NCBI GenBank assembly: GCA_045805265.1
Contig: JBJMLO010000020.1
Span: forward strand, 1 to 64,000
DNA: 64,000 nucleotides
Origin: JBJMLO01 sp045805265
Lineage (GTDB): Bacteria; Actinomycetota; UBA4738; JACQTL01
Direction: 5' to 3'
Position numbers and translations under genes: made by a program. The first letter of the stretch is position 1. The number at the start of each line of letters is the position of its first letter. Under the pieces are notes generated by a model that saw nothing but the letters and a program-made list of their open reading frames with translations, had not been told where the DNA came from and did no database searches. Positions 44,746 to 53,724 of the stretch are shown one piece after another.

Positions 44746-44830
44746 CCGCTTCGCGAGATCACGCCGGCCCCCGGACGCCGGCCCGCGGGCGAGCGCTTTC
44801 AGCAGGCTGGTCTTCCCGGGCTCTGTTTGC
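44746..44830 (-). pseudogene. frameshifted fragment of an ABC-F ATPase gene
   Basis: On the minus strand the stretch GKTSLLKALA, then after a frame change VISRSG, aligns without large gaps to residues 39-63 of the ABC-F protein encoded at 41394-42980 (GKTSLLKTLA ... VISRSG). At DNA level the match includes the run AGCAGGCTGGTCTT and the GAGATCAC stretch, at equal spacing of 38 bases. One base missing and one extra break the frame. It lies between two genes that are not ABC proteins, so it is a relic. Confidence 0.5.
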
Positions 44831-44851
44831 CGGGGGCCGGCTTCTCGAGGC

Positions 44852-46174
44852 TCAGCCGCGGATCCGGATCCTCGCGGGGGCGCTGGCGTGGCCGCCGAGG
44901 CGGACAACGAGTTCGGCTTCCCCGGCGGACACGTCCCGTGGCACCTCGACGTTCACCTGGCGCGCCCCCTCCGGGTCGGGCGGCGAGACGTAGGCGACCG
45001 AGAGCCGCCGGTCGCCCAGCAGCACGTGCACGTTCGCGCGGTCCGCGTTCTCCGGCAGGCCCTCGACCCACAGGCTGAGCACGTTGCCCGACCCCAGGAC
45101 GAGCTCGTCCGGCTGCCACGTCGTGCCGTCCTTCACCGCGTCGATCGCGACCGGGCCGTCGGGCGGGGGCAGGTCGACCGCGACGTCGACGCCTTCGCTG
45201 GAGGCTCCGTTCCGAACCCGGACCCGGACCGCATGCCATCCCGGCGAGAGGCCGGGAGGGAGCTTGAAGTTCGCCTGCCACGTCGACTCCGCGATGCGCC
45301 CGACGTGGATCGGCCGGGTCCCGAAGCCCCCGACCTCGGGCTGCACGTCGTCGAGGCCGAGCTCGTGCTCCGGGTGATCGAACATGCAGGTGACGTAGTC
45401 GTCCCGGTCGGAGGAGAAGTTGATCCCGAACGCCGTGTGGTGGAACGCCGCCCGCAGCCGGGGAACCGGCTGGCGCCGGTCGACGTCCGGGTCCCACGTC
45501 CGGTGGCAGGACACGAACGCGCCGCCGGGGAGGACGTTTCGCAGCTCGACCCGGGCGAACCCCGCGGTCCGGCAAAAGGCCAGCAGACACGGCACCGTGG
45601 GTGCGACCCAGTTGTCGGTCTGCCCGCCGAACTCCGCAGCCTCGAAGAACTCCATGATCGGGCGCTGCACCGCCCACCCCGGCCGGTGGCGCTCCTGGAG
45701 GACGAACGAGTCGACGGCCGCCATGCCCTCCGTCACGGAGCACACGCGCTCCAGCGCGAGGAGCGGATGCTTCAGGTGGTACAGCACGCCCATGAACAGC
45801 ACGACGTCGAAGCGCCCGATCCTCGCCGGCGACAGGTCGTAGACGTCGACCAGGCGGTGCTCGACGCGTGAGTCCAGCAGCGCGTGGACCTCGTGGAACC
45901 GGGGGTTGTCCCAGACGTCGACCGCGAGCACCTCCGCGCCGCGCCGCTCCATCTCGAACGCGAACCATCCGTCCCAGGTCCCGATGTCGAGCACCCGCTT
46001 GCCCCCGAGATCGGCGGGGATCGGGAACTGCTCGATGCGTTCCCGCATGTGCCCGACGGGATTCACGCCCTCGATGTGGGAGCCGTCCGGGAGGTCGAAG
46101 CTGTGCCACCATCCCTGCGACTCCCGGCGGGCCGCCAGGTCGCGCACGTAGTCGAACGGGTCCGGCCCGCTCAT
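44852..46174 (-). CDS. SAM-dependent methyltransferase fused to beta-sandwich domains
   Basis: 440 residues. The N-terminal half is a Rossmann methyltransferase close to the DUF1698/CmoB type: motif I RVLDIGTWDGWFAFEMERRG, DVWDNPRF, and FMGVLYHLKHPLLALERV, with the W/H-rich QGWWHSFDLPDG ahead. The last ~180 residues (WQANFKLPPGLSPGWHAVRVRV, VNVEVPRDVSAGEAELVVRL) read as two Ig-like beta domains. No signal peptide is present, so these domains probably bind a carbohydrate or protein in the cytosol. The substrate is unknown; a tRNA-wobble role like CmoB is a weak possibility. It ends the pepN-mdh unit. Confidence 0.75.
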   Translation of the reverse strand: MSGPDPFDYVRDLAARRESQGWWHSFDLPDGSHIEGVNPVGHMRERIEQFPIPADLGGKRVLDIGTWDGWFAFEMERRGAEVLAVDVWDNPRFHEVHALLDSRVEHRLVDVYDLSPARIGRFDVVLFMGVLYHLKHPLLALERVCSVTEGMAAVDSFVLQERHRPGWAVQRPIMEFFEAAEFGGQTDNWVAPTVPCLLAFCRTAGFARVELRNVLPGGAFVSCHRTWDPDVDRRQPVPRLRAAFHHTAFGINFSSDRDDYVTCMFDHPEHELGLDDVQPEVGGFGTRPIHVGRIAESTWQANFKLPPGLSPGWHAVRVRVRNGASSEGVDVAVDLPPPDGPVAIDAVKDGTTWQPDELVLGSGNVLSLWVEGLPENADRANVHVLLGDRRLSVAYVSPPDPEGARQVNVEVPRDVSAGEAELVVRLGGHASAPARIRIRG

Positions 46175-46202
46175 CCGGTCCCCCCGACCGGCGCCGCGGT
46201 CC

Positions 46203-47129
46203 TCAGACGTTCACCAGGTCGGCGCACTTGGCACGGATGCCCTCGGCCGCGCCGCGGAGGGCCCGCAGCTCGTCGCCGGAGAGGTCGAGCTCCTCGATGC
46301 CCTCGACGCCCGCCCGCCCGAGCCGCGCGGGGACGCCCACGTACACGTCCGAGATTCCGTACTGGCCGGTGGTCCACGCGCACACCGGGAGGACCTCCTT
46401 CGTGTCGCCGGCGATCGCGTTCACCATCTGGGCGATCGACGCGCTCGGCGCGTAGTACGCGCTCCCCTTCTTCAGCAGGCCGACGATCTCTGCCCCGCCG
46501 TCCCGGGTCCGCTGGAACAGCCGCTCCAGCGTGGCGTCGTCGACCAGCTCCGTCAGCGGCTTGCCATCGACGGTGGCCTGGCGCGGGAGCGGAACCATCG
46601 AGTCGCCGTGGGAGCCGAGCGTCATGGCCTCGACAGAGGCCGGCGACATCCCGAGCTCCTCGGCGATGAAGTACCGGAGCCGTGCGGAGTCGAGCACGCC
46701 GGCCATCCCCATGACCCGCTCCCTGGGAAACCCGGTGACCTCGGCGGCGAGGTACGTCATCTCGTCGAGCGGGTTGCTGACGACCACCACGATCGAGTCG
46801 GGCGAGCGCTCCCTCACCTGGCCGGCGACCTGGCGCATGATCCCCGCGTTCTTCTCCAGGAGGTCCATGCGGCTCATCCCGGGTTGGCGGGGGAGCCCCG
46901 CCGTGATCACGACGACGTCCGAGCCGGCGGTGTCCGCGTAGTCGTTCGTCCCGGTGATGACGGGATCGAAGCCCTCGATGGGCGCCGACTGCCGCATGTC
47001 GAGGGCGAGCCCCTGGGGCAGACCCTCGATGACGTCGATCACCACCACCTCGTCGGCGAGCCCCTTCTGCACGACCCGCATCGCCGTCGTGGCGCCGACG
47101 AACCCGCTCCCCACGATCGTCACCTTCAT
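46203..47129 (-). CDS. mdh: malate dehydrogenase
   Basis: 308 residues, LDH/MDH superfamily of the LDH-like form. NAD motif VTIVGSGFVGATTA, substrate Arg residues in GLPRQPGMSRMDLLEKN, NPLDEMTYLAAE and catalytic His in GSHGDSMVPL. The residue order (RQPGMSR) fits malate rather than lactate. ATG at 47129 with GGGAGGACGAC upstream. It lies between pepN and the methyltransferase with short gaps and near isocitrate dehydrogenase and citrate synthase. Confidence 0.92.
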   Translation of the reverse strand: MKVTIVGSGFVGATTAMRVVQKGLADEVVVIDVIEGLPQGLALDMRQSAPIEGFDPVITGTNDYADTAGSDVVVITAGLPRQPGMSRMDLLEKNAGIMRQVAGQVRERSPDSIVVVVSNPLDEMTYLAAEVTGFPRERVMGMAGVLDSARLRYFIAEELGMSPASVEAMTLGSHGDSMVPLPRQATVDGKPLTELVDDATLERLFQRTRDGGAEIVGLLKKGSAYYAPSASIAQMVNAIAGDTKEVLPVCAWTTGQYGISDVYVGVPARLGRAGVEGIEELDLSGDELRALRGAAEGIRAKCADLVNV

Positions 47130-47164
47130 GTCGTCCTCCCTCGTTCCGCGGGACGGCCGGTGGG

Positions 47165-49780
47165 TCAGGACCGGGCGGCCCCCCCCGAGGCGTCCGCCGC
47201 CGCCCGGTCGCGTTCCTGGGCCCGGAGCGCGCGCTGGACCTGGTCCCTGCCCTCCACCAGCGTCCGGGCGATCGGGCCGGGGACGCGGCTGCCGTCGAGG
47301 TGGCGGTCGGTCGCGTCGATGGTGGCCTGCTCGATCAGGTGGCCCGGATACATCCTCCGGGCGAACGACACCGCGACCTCCAGGGTGCGGTCCTCCCACA
47401 TCGGCCCGAGCTGCTCGAAGTAGGGCTCGACGAACGGGCGCAGGACGTCCTGCTGCCCGGGACGCTGGAATCCGTTCATCTTCGCCTGGAGCATCGCGGA
47501 GGTCAGGGTCCGGTCCCCCGTGATCGATTCCCACGCCTCGGCCTTGGCCCCGGCCGTCGGCCGGGAGGCGAGGGCCTGCGCCGCGTACCGCTTTCCGTAG
47601 TCGGTGGGGTCGCGATCGAACTCGGCCTGGATCTCGTCCTGGCCGGCATGCCCGCCCTCCGCCAGCGCCAGCAGCAGGTGCCACCGGAGGTCGGTGTCCA
47701 CGGCCAGGCCCTCGACCACGCGGGACCCGTCGAGCAGGCCCCGTACGGCGCCCACGTGCTCGTCGCCGGACGCCGCGGAGGCGAACGCGCGCGCCCACGC
47801 CAGCTGGAAGTCGCTCCCGGGCTCGGCCGCCTCCAGGGCGGCCAGGGCCGCCGAGGCCAGCTCGTGGCGGGCGGCCTCCAGGTTCGCGGGGTCGCCGTAC
47901 GCCTCGATGGCGGCCGCGAGCTGCCCCAGGATGCGCTGGACCACGCCGATGTCGGTCTCCGCGTCGATGTTCCGCAGCACGAGCTGCAGGTAGTCGCGGG
48001 TGGGCGTCTCGGCGTCCCGGACCATGTCCCACGCCGCTCCCCAGCACAGCGCCCGGGCCAGCGGGTCCCGGAGGTGCCCGAGCCGCTCGACCAGGGCCTG
48101 CAGGGAACGCCGGTCCAGCCGGATGCGCGCGTACGTCAGGTCGCGGTCGTTGACGAGGACCAGGTCGGCCACCCGCTCCCCCACCAGCTCCCGGACCTCG
48201 GTCGCCGCCCCCGCGATGTCGAGCTCCACGCCGCGCCGCCGTTCCAGCCGGCCGTCGCCGGTGGCGTCGTACAGACCGACCGCCACGCGGTGCATCCGCA
48301 GCACCGGGTGCTCGGCGGGCGCCTCCTGCGTGATGCGGAACGAGGTGAACGTCTCGTCGGAGCGATCGACGTCATCTCGGTTCAGCGGCACGATCGCCTC
48401 CGTTTCGAAGTCGGCCCGCAGCACGTTCACGCCGCTCGTCTCGAGCCACTCCTTCGACCAGGCGTGCAGGTCGCGCCCGCTCGACTCCTCGAGCGCCGAC
48501 AGGAAGTCGGACAGGTCGGTGTTCCCGTACTCGTGCCGCCGGAAGTACCCGGCCAGGCCGTCCAGGAACTCCCGCTCGCCCACCCACGCCACCAGCTGGC
48601 GGAGCACCGAGGCGCCCTTCGCATACGTGATGCCGTCGAAGTTCGTGTGGATCGACTCGGTGTCCGGCATGTCGGCGACGATGGGATGGGTCGACGGCAT
48701 CTGGTCCTGGTAGTAGGCCCACGTCTTCTCGCTGTTGGCGAACGTCGTCCACGCGCTACGCCACCGCGTCGCCTGGGTCATGCACAGCACCGACATGAAC
48801 GTGGCGAAGGACTCGTTCAGCCACAGGTCGTCCCACCACCGCATGGTCACGAGGTCCCCGAACCACATGTGGGCCATCTCGTGCAGGATCGTCTCGGCTC
48901 GTCGCTCCCGGGCTGCATCCGTGACCTTCGACCGGAACAGGTACGCCTCGTTGTACGTCACGAGGCCGGCGTTCTCCATCGCGCCCGAGTTGAACTCCGG
49001 CACGAAGACCTGGTCGTACTTCCCGAACGGGTAGGGGTACCGGAAGACGCGCGAGTAGAACTCGAAGCCCTGCTTCGTGATCTCGAACAGCTCGGCGGCG
49101 TCGGGCTCCTGGTATCGGGCCAGAGACTGCCGGCACAGCCACCCCAGCTCGATGTCGCCCGAGCGGTCGCGTGCGACGTGGTACTCGCCCGCGGCCAGCG
49201 CCGTGATGTACGCGGACAGGCGGGGGGTCGGCAGGAACCGCCACCGGCGCGTGCCGGGCGCCTCCTCGGCGGGCTCGCCGTCGACGGCCATGTTCGACAC
49301 GACCACCCAGTCGGCCGGTGCCAGCACCTCGAACGTGAAGGCCGCCTTGATGTCCGGCTGGTCGAAGCAGGCGAACGCCCGGTGCGCGTCGAACGGCTCG
49401 AAGTCCGTGTAGCAGTACACCCGGTCGTCGACGGGGTCGGTGAACCGGTGGAACCCCTGGCCGGTGTGCGACCAGCCGACGCGGGCAACGACGCGCACCT
49501 CGTTTCGGGCCTGGAGCCCGGCGAGCCCGACGCGGCTCTCCCGGACGGCGTCGGGCGCCGCAACGCCGTTCACCTCGACCGACTCCACGCCTGTGGCGAT
49601 GAGGTCGAGGAAGGTCGACGCTCCCGGCTCGGGGCACGCGAAGCGTACGACGGTCTCCATGCGGTACTCCTCGGCGCCGCCGGTCAGGTCCAGCCGGACC
49701 TCCTGCTCGACGTCCGATACGAGCCTCGCCCTCGTCCGCGCCTCGTCCCTGGTCAGGTTGCTTCCTCGCTCCACGGTCAC
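47165..49780 (-). CDS. pepN: aminopeptidase N (M1 family)
   Basis: 871 residues. Exopeptidase motif GAMEN at 266-270; zinc site H300-E301-x-x-H304 in LHEMAHMWFGD with E323 in NESFA. The C-terminal half is the helical ERAP1-like domain. It removes N-terminal residues from peptides in the cytoplasm. The GTG start has GGGAGC upstream. 35 bases separate it from mdh downstream. Confidence 0.93.
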   Translation of the reverse strand: MTVERGSNLTRDEARTRARLVSDVEQEVRLDLTGGAEEYRMETVVRFACPEPGASTFLDLIATGVESVEVNGVAAPDAVRESRVGLAGLQARNEVRVVARVGWSHTGQGFHRFTDPVDDRVYCYTDFEPFDAHRAFACFDQPDIKAAFTFEVLAPADWVVVSNMAVDGEPAEEAPGTRRWRFLPTPRLSAYITALAAGEYHVARDRSGDIELGWLCRQSLARYQEPDAAELFEITKQGFEFYSRVFRYPYPFGKYDQVFVPEFNSGAMENAGLVTYNEAYLFRSKVTDAARERRAETILHEMAHMWFGDLVTMRWWDDLWLNESFATFMSVLCMTQATRWRSAWTTFANSEKTWAYYQDQMPSTHPIVADMPDTESIHTNFDGITYAKGASVLRQLVAWVGEREFLDGLAGYFRRHEYGNTDLSDFLSALEESSGRDLHAWSKEWLETSGVNVLRADFETEAIVPLNRDDVDRSDETFTSFRITQEAPAEHPVLRMHRVAVGLYDATGDGRLERRRGVELDIAGAATEVRELVGERVADLVLVNDRDLTYARIRLDRRSLQALVERLGHLRDPLARALCWGAAWDMVRDAETPTRDYLQLVLRNIDAETDIGVVQRILGQLAAAIEAYGDPANLEAARHELASAALAALEAAEPGSDFQLAWARAFASAASGDEHVGAVRGLLDGSRVVEGLAVDTDLRWHLLLALAEGGHAGQDEIQAEFDRDPTDYGKRYAAQALASRPTAGAKAEAWESITGDRTLTSAMLQAKMNGFQRPGQQDVLRPFVEPYFEQLGPMWEDRTLEVAVSFARRMYPGHLIEQATIDATDRHLDGSRVPGPIARTLVEGRDQVQRALRAQERDRAAADASGGAARS

Positions 49781-49869
49781 GCTCCCGATCGTCCGATGGC
49801 CTCCGGCACCCGGTCCCCCGCATCGTGCGCCCGATGCCGGCCGTTACTCTCCCAGGTGGACCCGATGTG

Positions 49870-50853
49870 TCACGCGGCCCGCTCCTCCGCCGCCAGCGTG
49901 TCGCGGAGGCCCTGCTCCAGGCCGCGGGGGTTCCACCCGAGCTCCGCCGCCGCCTTGTCCGCCTTCGCCCAGTACGTCACGCCGTCCGCGGAACGGATCA
50001 TCTCCCGGAGGTTGGGCTCCAGGCCCATCATCCGTCCGACCAGCGGGCCGAATGGGATGGCCAGCTTGATCAGGCGCGGCGGCAGGTTGCCGCGGGGCGG
50101 CTTCTGCCCCGCGATCGTGGTGACGGTGGTGGCGATGTCCAGCTGGGTGACCGCCGGGCCGGCCAGCACGTAGAACTGGCCCGGCCGCCCCCGGTCGTGC
50201 GCGGCGACGATGCCGTCGGCGACGTCGTCGACGTGCGCCGCGGTGATCCCGAGGTCCCCGAACGGGGTCCACTTCATCCGTCCCTTCCGGGCCATCTCGA
50301 TTAGCGTGCCCAGGGCGGAGTGGTCCTCGGGCCCGTACACGCCGCCGGGCGCCGCGATGGTCACGGGGTCGCCGTTCGCGATGAACTCCTCGGCCACCAG
50401 GTGCGCGCGGTACTTCGTCTCGTCATAGCACGACAGGAAGCCCTTCGACTCGTCTCTCCGGAACGTCTCGTCGACGATCTCGCCGCGCGTGTTCCCGAAG
50501 ATGCCGACCGTCGACACGTACACCGTCCGCCGCGCGCCGCCGTCGTGCGCGGCCTGCAGCACGGTCCTCGTGCCCTGAACGTTCGAGGCCCGCATGTCGT
50601 CGCAGTCGGCCGCCGTGACCCCGACGCGGTAGTCGCCGGCCACGTGGAAAACGGCGTCGGCGCCCTTGGTTCCCGTGACGATGGCGGCGGCGCCGCCGAG
50701 CCCGCCCTCGACCAGCTCGCACCCGAGATCGCGCAGTCCCGATGCCTTCCCCGGCGACCGGACCAGCGCGACCACCTCGTCGCCGCGCGCCCGGAGGCGC
50801 CGGGCGACCTTCCCGCCGATGAACCCCGTGGCGCCGGTGACGAAGACCCTCAT
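49870..50853 (-). CDS. NAD-dependent epimerase/dehydratase (dihydroflavonol-reductase-like)
   Basis: 327 residues of the extended SDR fold: VFVTGATGFIGGKVARRL, DAVFHVAGDYRVG, the catalytic Tyr/Lys in SCYDETKYRAHL, and IAAPGGVYGPED. The ATG overlaps the isocitrate dehydrogenase stop as ATGA. Substrate unknown; many relatives act on sterol or sugar ketones. Confidence 0.8.
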   Translation of the reverse strand: MRVFVTGATGFIGGKVARRLRARGDEVVALVRSPGKASGLRDLGCELVEGGLGGAAAIVTGTKGADAVFHVAGDYRVGVTAADCDDMRASNVQGTRTVLQAAHDGGARRTVYVSTVGIFGNTRGEIVDETFRRDESKGFLSCYDETKYRAHLVAEEFIANGDPVTIAAPGGVYGPEDHSALGTLIEMARKGRMKWTPFGDLGITAAHVDDVADGIVAAHDRGRPGQFYVLAGPAVTQLDIATTVTTIAGQKPPRGNLPPRLIKLAIPFGPLVGRMMGLEPNLREMIRSADGVTYWAKADKAAAELGWNPRGLEQGLRDTLAAEERAA

Positions 50854-51932
50854 GCCCGCAGCTTCTCGATGACCGCGTCGGCGACCTGTGACGTCCCGAC
50901 GGCCGTTGGGTCGTCCCGCGTGGGTTTCATGTCGTACGTGACGCTCGTCCCCTCCTCGATGACCGCGGCGATCGCGGCCTCCAGGCGGTCCGCCGCCTCG
51001 GTCTCGTCGAGGTGGCGGAGCATCAGCAGGCCGGACAGCATCATGGCCATGGGGTTCACCTTGTTCTGGCCCTTGTACTTGGGAGCGCTCCCGTGCGTCG
51101 CCTCGAACACGGCCGCGTCGTCGCCGATGTTCGCGCCGGGCGCCACGCCGAGGCCACCGATGAGGCCCGCGCACAGGTCGGACACGATGTCGCCGTACAG
51201 GTTCGGCAGGACCAGGACGTCGTATTCCTCGGGCCGCTGCACGAGCTGCATCGAGAGGTTGTCCACGATGCGATCCTCGAACTCGATCTCCGGGTGCTCC
51301 TTCGCCACCTCCCGGGCCGTCTCCAGGAACAGCCCGTCGGTGAACTTCATGATGTTCGCCTTGTGCACGGCCGTGACCTTCCGGCGCCCGTAGCTCTTCG
51401 CGTAGGCGAACGCCGCCTTCACGATGCGCCGGGTCCCGGTGACGCTGATCGGCTTGATCGAGATGCCCGAGTCCTCGCGGATCCGCTTGCCGGTCTCGTC
51501 GGCGATGAAGTCGATGAGCTTGTGCGCCTCCGGCGTTCCCTGCTCGAACTCGACGCCGGCGTAGAGGTCTTCGGTGTTCTCGCGGACGATGGTCACGTCG
51601 ACGTTCTCGTAGCGGGTCCGGACCCCCTTGTACCACTTGCAGGGGCGGATGCAGGAGTACAGGTCGAGCTCCTTGCGCAGGGCGACGTTCACGCTGCGGA
51701 ACCCGGTCCCGACCGGCGTCGTGATCGGCCCCTTGATGGCAAGGTGGTTTGTGCGGATCGAATCGAGTACGTGATCCGGCAGCGGGGTTCCGTACTCGTC
51801 CACGACGTCGGCGCCGGCCTCCTGGACGTCCCACTCGAACCCCACGCCGGTCGCCTCGAGCACCCGGCGGGTGGCCTCCGACAGCTCGGGTCCCACCCCG
51901 TCCCCCGGGATGAACGTCACTCGATACGCCAT
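50850..51932 (-). CDS. isocitrate dehydrogenase (NAD-type, IDH/IPMDH family)
   Basis: 360 residues. The family motifs are present: FIPGDGVGPELSE, the substrate loop GTGFRSVNVALRKELDLYSCIRPCKW, VRENTEDLYAG, the catalytic Lys in VHKANIMKFTDG and the metal Asp residues in LPNLYGDIVSDL. The Ser-Val-Asn and YSCIRP pattern and length point to NAD-dependent isocitrate dehydrogenase over isopropylmalate dehydrogenase. Divergent from citrate synthase across a 191-base region. Confidence 0.85.
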   Translation of the reverse strand: MAYRVTFIPGDGVGPELSEATRRVLEATGVGFEWDVQEAGADVVDEYGTPLPDHVLDSIRTNHLAIKGPITTPVGTGFRSVNVALRKELDLYSCIRPCKWYKGVRTRYENVDVTIVRENTEDLYAGVEFEQGTPEAHKLIDFIADETGKRIREDSGISIKPISVTGTRRIVKAAFAYAKSYGRRKVTAVHKANIMKFTDGLFLETAREVAKEHPEIEFEDRIVDNLSMQLVQRPEEYDVLVLPNLYGDIVSDLCAGLIGGLGVAPGANIGDDAAVFEATHGSAPKYKGQNKVNPMAMMLSGLLMLRHLDETEAADRLEAAIAAVIEEGTSVTYDMKPTRDDPTAVGTSQVADAVIEKLRA

Positions 51933-52021
51933 CGTTCAGGCTCCCTTCCCTGCGGTGTCGGTTCCCGTCGCCGCCCCGGCTCGCGACGGGAAACCCATTC
52001 TCGCAGGCCGGGACCCACGCG

Positions 52022-52061
52022 CCTGCAGCCCGGGGTCGCCTCCTGCAGCCCGGGGTCGCCT
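52022..52061. repeat. tandem 20-bp repeat in the icd-gltA promoter region
   Basis: CCTGCAGCCCGGGGTCGCCT occurs twice, back to back without change, between the divergent isocitrate dehydrogenase and citrate synthase genes. It may be a regulator site or a recent duplication. Confidence 0.6.
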
Positions 52062-52123
52062 CGGGCCGGGAACCGGAGCCCGGTGGATGTGGTGAAATTG
52101 GATCCGACGGGTAGGAGGTCGGT

Positions 52124-53257
52124 GTGCCCAAGGGAGGACTCGAAGAGGTCGTCGCGGCGCAGACCAAGCTGTCGGACATCGACGGCAAGCTGGGCCGCCT
52201 GTCCTACGTCGGGTACGACATCCACGACCTCGCGGAGAGCTCCACCTTCGAGGAGGTCGTGTACCTCCTGCACCGGCTGCGTCTGCCCACCCGGGACGAA
52301 CTGGAGGAAATCAACGAGGAGCTCGTGGAGAATCGCGAGATCAGCGGATTCCTCCACGACCTCATGCCCACCCTCGCCGCCCAGACCTCGCCGATGTCCA
52401 TGCTCCGGACCTCGGTCTCCGCGGCGTCGGCGTACGACCCGGACGGGTGGGAGAACAGCGACGACGCGAACTACCGCAAGGCCATCCGGCTCATCGCCAA
52501 GACCCCGGCCCTGATCGCCACCTACCACCGCCTGCGGTCCGGCGAGGAGCCGATCCCGTCCAACCCCAAGCTCCCCCACGCCGCGAACTTCCTGTACATG
52601 CTGCTCGGGGAGGAGCCCGACCAGGAGTCGGCCCGGGCGCTGGACGTCACGCTGGTCCTCTACGCCGACCACACCATGAACGCCTCGACGTTCACCGCGC
52701 GGGTGATCGCCTCGACGCTGTCGGACATGCACTCCGCGATCACGGGCGCGATCGCCGCCCTCAAGGGCTCGCTACACGGCGGGGCCAACGAGGAGGCGTT
52801 CAAGATGCTCGAGGAGATCGGGGAGGTGGACCACACCGAGCAGTGGGTCCGGGACGCCCTCGAGCGCAAGCGGAAGATCATGGGGTTCGGCCACCGCGTG
52901 TACAAGACCGAGGACCCCCGCGCGACCCACCTCCGCCGGCTGTCCCGCGAGCTCGGGGAACGGTCCGGCGACACCCGGTGGTACGAGATCTCCGAGCGGG
53001 TCGAGAAGGTGGTGATGGAGGAGAAGGGCCTCTATCCGAACGTCGACTTCTACGCGGCCAGCGTGTACCACTCGCTCGGCGTGCCCACCGACCTCATGAC
53101 CTCGATCTTCGCCCTGGCCCGGATGGCCGGGTGGACCGCCCACGTCCGCGAGCAGTACAACGACAACAGGCTGATCCGCCCCGAGTCCGAGTACATCGGG
53201 CCGCTCGATCAGCGGTACGTCCCGCTGGAGGACCGCGCCCCGGAGGCCGCGTCGTGA
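52124..53257 (+). CDS. gltA: citrate synthase
   Basis: 377 residues. Catalytic H218 (GSLHGGANE), H257 (GFGHRVYKTEDPRA) and D308 (NVDFYAA) are present; the length is that of type I/short bacterial citrate synthases (or 2-methylcitrate synthase, which cannot be excluded). The GTG start has AGGAGG 5 bases before. The next CBS-domain gene overlaps as GTGA. First step of the TCA cycle. Confidence 0.92.
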   Translation: MPKGGLEEVVAAQTKLSDIDGKLGRLSYVGYDIHDLAESSTFEEVVYLLHRLRLPTRDELEEINEELVENREISGFLHDLMPTLAAQTSPMSMLRTSVSAASAYDPDGWENSDDANYRKAIRLIAKTPALIATYHRLRSGEEPIPSNPKLPHAANFLYMLLGEEPDQESARALDVTLVLYADHTMNASTFTARVIASTLSDMHSAITGAIAALKGSLHGGANEEAFKMLEEIGEVDHTEQWVRDALERKRKIMGFGHRVYKTEDPRATHLRRLSRELGERSGDTRWYEISERVEKVVMEEKGLYPNVDFYAASVYHSLGVPTDLMTSIFALARMAGWTAHVREQYNDNRLIRPESEYIGPLDQRYVPLEDRAPEAAS

Positions 53258-53718
53258 AGGTCTCCGAGGTCATGACGCCCGCCGCGGTGACCGACCGGCC
53301 GGATGACACGCTGGCCGAGGCCGCGCGGAAGATGTGGGAGCAGCAGACCGGCTCGCTCGTCGTCACCGACGGCGACGACATGATCGGGATCGTCACCGAG
53401 CGCGACATCCTCAAGGCGGCGGCCACCGGCGTGCCGCTGGAGGAGACGCGCGTCTCCGACGCCATGACCAAGGACGTCGTCACCGCCCACCCCGGCATGT
53501 CGCTCCGGGAGGCCGCGGCGATCATGACCGACAAGTGGATCCGGCATCTCCCCGTGCTCGACCGGGGCGCGCTCGTCGGCATCGTCTCGCAGCGGGACCT
53601 GGCCGGCGTGCTGGCCGGCGCCCTCAACGAGCCCGAGACCCTGGAGCGGGTCGTCGACGCCTCCCAGCTGGCCCGGGAACGCCGCCTCAAGCGCATCGAG
53701 CGCGGCGTGTGGGACTGA
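53254..53718 (+). CDS. CBS-domain protein coupled to citrate synthase
   Basis: 154 residues made of two CBS domains (SEVMTPAAVTDRPDDTLAEAARKM, IGIVTERDILKAA; then AMTKDVVTAHPGMSLREAAAIM, VGIVSQRDL) and a basic C-terminal tail (RERRLKRIERG). CBS pairs bind adenine nucleotides and act as energy sensors, so this may tune citrate synthase, whose stop overlaps its start. That link is inferred from the coupling only. Confidence 0.85.
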   Translation: MKVSEVMTPAAVTDRPDDTLAEAARKMWEQQTGSLVVTDGDDMIGIVTERDILKAAATGVPLEETRVSDAMTKDVVTAHPGMSLREAAAIMTDKWIRHLPVLDRGALVGIVSQRDLAGVLAGALNEPETLERVVDASQLARERRLKRIERGVWD

Positions 53719-53724
53719 TCTCGT

